This document shows positions 22,588 through 24,871 of a DNA stretch of 24,871 nt, piece after piece. A program made the position numbers and the translations under genes. Source of the DNA: CAUPWF01 sp964369425 (lineage in GTDB: Bacteria; Bacillota; Clostridia; Lachnospirales; Lachnospiraceae); contig CAYJGW010000039.1 in assembly GCA_964369425.1 (NCBI GenBank), forward strand, positions 1-24,871. The letters are read 5' to 3'. The notes below the pieces were generated by a model. It did not search any database. It saw only the letters and a program-made list of their open reading frames with translations, and was not told where the DNA came from. How positions within the stretch are numbered: the stretch's first letter is position 1; each line of letters starts with the position of its first letter.

Positions 22588-23619
22588 ATGACAAGAAGAG
22601 AACGCGTAATTGCTGCATTAAACCACCAAGATACTGATTTTGCACCATTTCATCTTGATTTTACACAACAAGCTCTTGAAAGATTAATTGAGCATACAGG
22701 AGATCCTGACATTGAACAAAAATTAGGTACACACCTATATTATAAGCAATACTGGGGATGGCCTACGGAGTTAGCGGACAAGCCAGGACACTTTATGGAT
22801 GAATTTGGAGTAGTATGGAATCGAACAGGAGCAGATAAAGATATCGGTCTACCTGACGACTATCAAATCGATGATTTAGAAGACCATGATTACGTCTTTC
22901 CGACTTGCGATATCGCAAGACTTCGGGCAGAATGTGAAGAGATGATGACCGCTCGTGCCAATGGAGACGACCGCTTTATGATGTATGGCTTTGGTTTCCT
23001 TATGTTTGAGCGCGCTTGGGCTATTGCCGATATGGAAAATGTATTAATGGGTATGGTTGCTTGTCCTGAAGAAACCGAAGACTTTTTTAATAAAATTGGT
23101 GATTATTACTGTAACCTTGTAGACATCGCTCTGGAATATGACTTCGATGGCATCTACTTTGGTGATGATTGGGGGCAACAAAAGGGGTTGATAATGGGCT
23201 ATCCTCACTGGAAGCACTATATCAAACCACAGATGGCAAAACTTTATAAGAAAGTAAAAGACAAAGGACTTTATGTACTTCAACACTCTTGTGGCGATTG
23301 CCATGAGCTTTTCCCAGACCTTATCGAAATCGGTCTCGATTGCTATCAAACCTTCCAACCAGAAGTCTATGATATCAAAGCAATCAAAGAGCAATATGGA
23401 GATAAGTTAGCATTCTGGGGTGGTATCTCTACACAGCAATGCTTACCTTATGTAACACCTGATGAAGTAAAAGCAGAAGTGAAACGCATCTACGATGTAT
23501 TGTATAAAGACGGTGGCTATATCATTGCGCCAACTCATGCCTTAGAATTTGACGTTCCTCCAGAGAATATCTTAGCTATGGTTGAAGTCTGCCAAAATCA
23601 AGATAAATATCTGAAGTAA
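22588..23619 (+). CDS. Uroporphyrinogen decarboxylase-family protein (MtaA/CmuA-like, probably not heme synthesis)
   Basis: This 343-residue TIM-barrel protein of the UroD superfamily is the only confident plus-strand gene. The start follows AGGAG by eight bases; an in-frame GTG nine bases earlier overlaps that site and is rejected. Visible blocks are TRRERVIAALNHQDTDFAPF at the N-terminus, GIYFGDDWGQQKG (188-200), LQHSCGDC (H233, C235) and GGYIIAPTHALEFDVPPENI (H317). HxC is the zinc-ligand pair of MtaA/MtbA/CmuA-type methyltransferases; the usual later Cys is replaced by a segment containing His. True uroporphyrinogen decarboxylases differ in N-terminal arginine/aspartate residues not seen here. 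Anaerobes use this branch in corrinoid-dependent demethylation, but no corrinoid protein or reactivase is in the window. It is divergent from pocR and probably its target. The exact reaction is unknown. Confidence 0.85.
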   Translation: MTRRERVIAALNHQDTDFAPFHLDFTQQALERLIEHTGDPDIEQKLGTHLYYKQYWGWPTELADKPGHFMDEFGVVWNRTGADKDIGLPDDYQIDDLEDHDYVFPTCDIARLRAECEEMMTARANGDDRFMMYGFGFLMFERAWAIADMENVLMGMVACPEETEDFFNKIGDYYCNLVDIALEYDFDGIYFGDDWGQQKGLIMGYPHWKHYIKPQMAKLYKKVKDKGLYVLQHSCGDCHELFPDLIEIGLDCYQTFQPEVYDIKAIKEQYGDKLAFWGGISTQQCLPYVTPDEVKAEVKRIYDVLYKDGGYIIAPTHALEFDVPPENILAMVEVCQNQDKYLK

Positions 23620-23633
23620 ACAAACTATATCAA

Positions 23634-23679
23634 AAAAGATTTAGTGGACATATTTTATGTATTCCACTAAATCTTTTCC
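23634..23679. terminator. Bidirectional terminator between the convergent UroD and Rpn-like genes
   Basis: GATTTAGTGGA (23638-23648) and TCCACTAAATC (23663-23673) form an 11-pair stem with a 14-base loop. A-runs on the left and T-runs on the right let it act on both strands. It lies 18 bases after the UroD stop. Part of the right arm falls within the degenerate copy of the rpn 3' end described separately. Confidence 0.88.
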
Positions 23680-23697
23680 TTGTATATCTTGAACTTG
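23641..23697 (-). pseudogene. Short remnant resembling the 3' coding end of the Rpn-like gene
   Basis: On the minus strand, directly after two in-frame stops, 18 codons read QVQDIQGKDLVEYIKYVH and end in TAA. The intact gene at 23720-24748 contains QIQDMQGKDV near its C-terminus. At DNA level 23671-23697 matches 23780-23806 at 23 of 27 bases, and the differences are all transitions at codon positions that keep or conservatively change residues. This looks like the tail of a former second rpn copy lost by deletion, or a small partial duplication. It has no start and is not a gene. Confidence 0.55.
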
Positions 23698-23719
23698 TTA
23701 CTATTTTACAAAATAATAT

Positions 23720-24748
23720 CTATAACTGATTCAACAATCCCTTTTCTTCAAAAATATCATACACTGCTTTTACCCCCACATCTTTTCCCTGCATATCTTG
23801 GATTTGATATACTGCTTCCACTATCCCCTTATCACATCGCAAGAACTTTGCAACTTCTTCTACCGACAATTCTTTATATTGATTCATTATTAATTCAATT
23901 CTATCCTCATGTCTTCCTAATCTCTCGCCTTCCTGCCTTCCCAATCTCTCGCCTTCCTCTCTTCCCTCAGCCTTTAACTTCTCAAAATACTTGCACATTT
24001 CAACTTCCTCCTCTTTTTCGACTTTCTCTACCAACTCGTCTGCTCCTAAGATTGTAGCCAGCATATGAGCTACATCTTTTCTTACTTTGGTTTTTCCGAC
24101 TTTTTTTAATTTCTTCTCTCTAAAGCATCCTTTTGCAATTTGAAATAACTGTTCTACTTCTTCGTTATGGAATTCATATTCCTTATCTCCTCGAAGTTCG
24201 ACAATCTTTAATTTATACTCTGGTAGATATTCTTCTAGTTCTGCTTCTACCTCTCCTATCATTTCTCGAAAGGTGGTTGGTCCATCCCATGGCTCCTCAC
24301 CATAGTATAAAACAATGGTTATAATAGGCGATAATCTGTCATCAATTCCAAACTTGGATAAGAATTCTGCTCTTGTTTGTTTTGGCTTTTCTAATTCTCT
24401 TTTCTTTCCAATCGCTTTTGCTTCTTCTACATAGCCTAAGGTATCGTAAACTAACGCGCGAAGAGGCATCGCGTAGTGAATCTCTTCTTGATTTTCTATA
24501 CCGATTATCTTTATGGTGGTTCCATCTTTTACTCGCATGACTACATCTCGTCTTCGCTCTAGTGTCTCAGCATCTACTAGATTTGGTATCACTTCTGATA
24601 CATCAGAATCTACTTCCTCTAGCATCTCTGGGTGAACCTTTTCCTTTCCATCATACACTACGCCATTACAAACAGCTGCAAATCGACTAGGTTCCTTCCA
24701 GAACATTTTTTGTATTACCGCTTTACTTAACGGATTCTCCTTTGCCAT
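23720..24748 (-). CDS. Rpn-family recombination-promoting nuclease-like protein
   Basis: This 342-residue protein is of the Rpn/Transposase_31-like type common in Lachnospiraceae. It opens with a helical segment, then RRRDVVMRV (D68), KIIGIENQEEIHYAMPLR (E85, Q87, the E-x-Q form of the PD-(D/E)XK core), and the family hallmark IITIVLYYGEEPWDGPTTFREM (142-163). A charged tract around residues 260-278 repeats Glu-Gly-Glu-Arg-Leu-Gly-Arg, followed by a C-terminal module RIELIMNQYKELSVEEVAKFL, D-x3-IVEAVYQIQD. The start follows AAGGAAG eight bases upstream. It is convergent with the UroD gene. It belongs to a different Rpn branch from the gene at 11648-12793, yet shares the repeat tract and C-terminal module. 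Biochemical activity is not shown by the sequence. Confidence 0.87.
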   Translation of the reverse strand: MAKENPLSKAVIQKMFWKEPSRFAAVCNGVVYDGKEKVHPEMLEEVDSDVSEVIPNLVDAETLERRRDVVMRVKDGTTIKIIGIENQEEIHYAMPLRALVYDTLGYVEEAKAIGKKRELEKPKQTRAEFLSKFGIDDRLSPIITIVLYYGEEPWDGPTTFREMIGEVEAELEEYLPEYKLKIVELRGDKEYEFHNEEVEQLFQIAKGCFREKKLKKVGKTKVRKDVAHMLATILGADELVEKVEKEEEVEMCKYFEKLKAEGREEGERLGRQEGERLGRHEDRIELIMNQYKELSVEEVAKFLRCDKGIVEAVYQIQDMQGKDVGVKAVYDIFEEKGLLNQL

Positions 24749-24871
24749 ACTCCACTTCCTTTCTGAAGCTACAATAGTCTGATGACCATTGGTTGAATCT
24801 CAGGAAGTTTTGAAAGAAGAGTCGTAATTCACTTTCTATAACTCCCTGCTTTTTTTGGTATCTAAGCATGA
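24749..24871. other. Upstream edge region of the right-hand Rpn-like gene
   Basis: These 123 bases hold the Shine-Dalgarno site of the Rpn-like gene and no convincing promoter or terminator. A minus-strand frame is open from the window edge to about 24725 (containing LFFQNFLRFNQW) and overlaps the start of the Rpn-like gene. It could be the end of an upstream gene or chance; it cannot be judged from here. Confidence 0.35.

Noticed and set aside
22588..23619. HemE of the heme pathway
   Set aside because: The HxC zinc motif, the regulatory context and the lack of any other heme gene place it in the MtaA/CmuA-like branch instead.

Overview
The window reads as a low-GC, strictly anaerobic Firmicute, most probably Lachnospiraceae. 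The grounds are the AT-rich sequence, strong AGGAGG-type ribosome binding sites, LytS/YesN-type two-component genes, lipoprotein sugar-binding proteins, and the Rpn and AAA-ATPase/PD-(D/E)XK families that are very common in that group. Nearly everything is on the minus strand; the only convincing plus-strand gene is a UroD-family gene near the right end.

From left to right: (1) a metallophosphoesterase cut by the window edge; (2) a two-gene metal efflux unit, an ArsR/SmtB repressor with a complete alpha-5 zinc-site pattern and an ArsP/SO_0444-type permease, behind a near-consensus promoter overlapped by a perfect palindrome; (3) a six-gene operon read leftwards as two permeases, a family-1 solute-binding lipoprotein, a GDPD-family phosphodiesterase, a MATE exporter and a PHP metallohydrolase, with no ATPase; (4) an AraC regulator lying directly behind a coupled pair of PD-(D/E)XK genes (an AAA-ATPase fusion and an Rpn-like protein) that have their own promoter; (5) an mglBAC-type galactose/glucose ABC operon ending in an unrecognised 73-residue single-helix membrane protein; (6) a sugar-sensing cassette of sensor binding protein, LytS/YesM-type kinase and YesN-type regulator, preceded in the same direction by a PocR-AraC regulator; (7) a UroD-family gene divergent from pocR; (8) a second Rpn-like gene, with a short degenerate copy of its own 3' coding sequence just downstream.

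Likely working scheme (inference): the sensor binding protein, kinase and response regulator detect an extracellular sugar and control the mgl operon immediately downstream, as in the XylFII-LytS/YesN system of clostridia. The AraC protein probably controls the ABC/GDPD/MATE/PHP operon. PocR may control the divergent UroD gene and also lead the sensor operon. The Rpn and AAA/PD-(D/E)XK genes look like accessory, mobile-family insertions between these sugar loci.

The best candidates for something undescribed are the GDPD-MATE-PHP extension of the ABC operon, the small membrane protein closing the mgl operon, the overlapping two-nuclease unit with its 12-bp tandem repeat, and the shared C-terminal module of the two otherwise different Rpn-like proteins. 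No tRNA, rRNA, CRISPR array or complete insertion sequence was seen. No gene-free stretch exceeds 300 bases.
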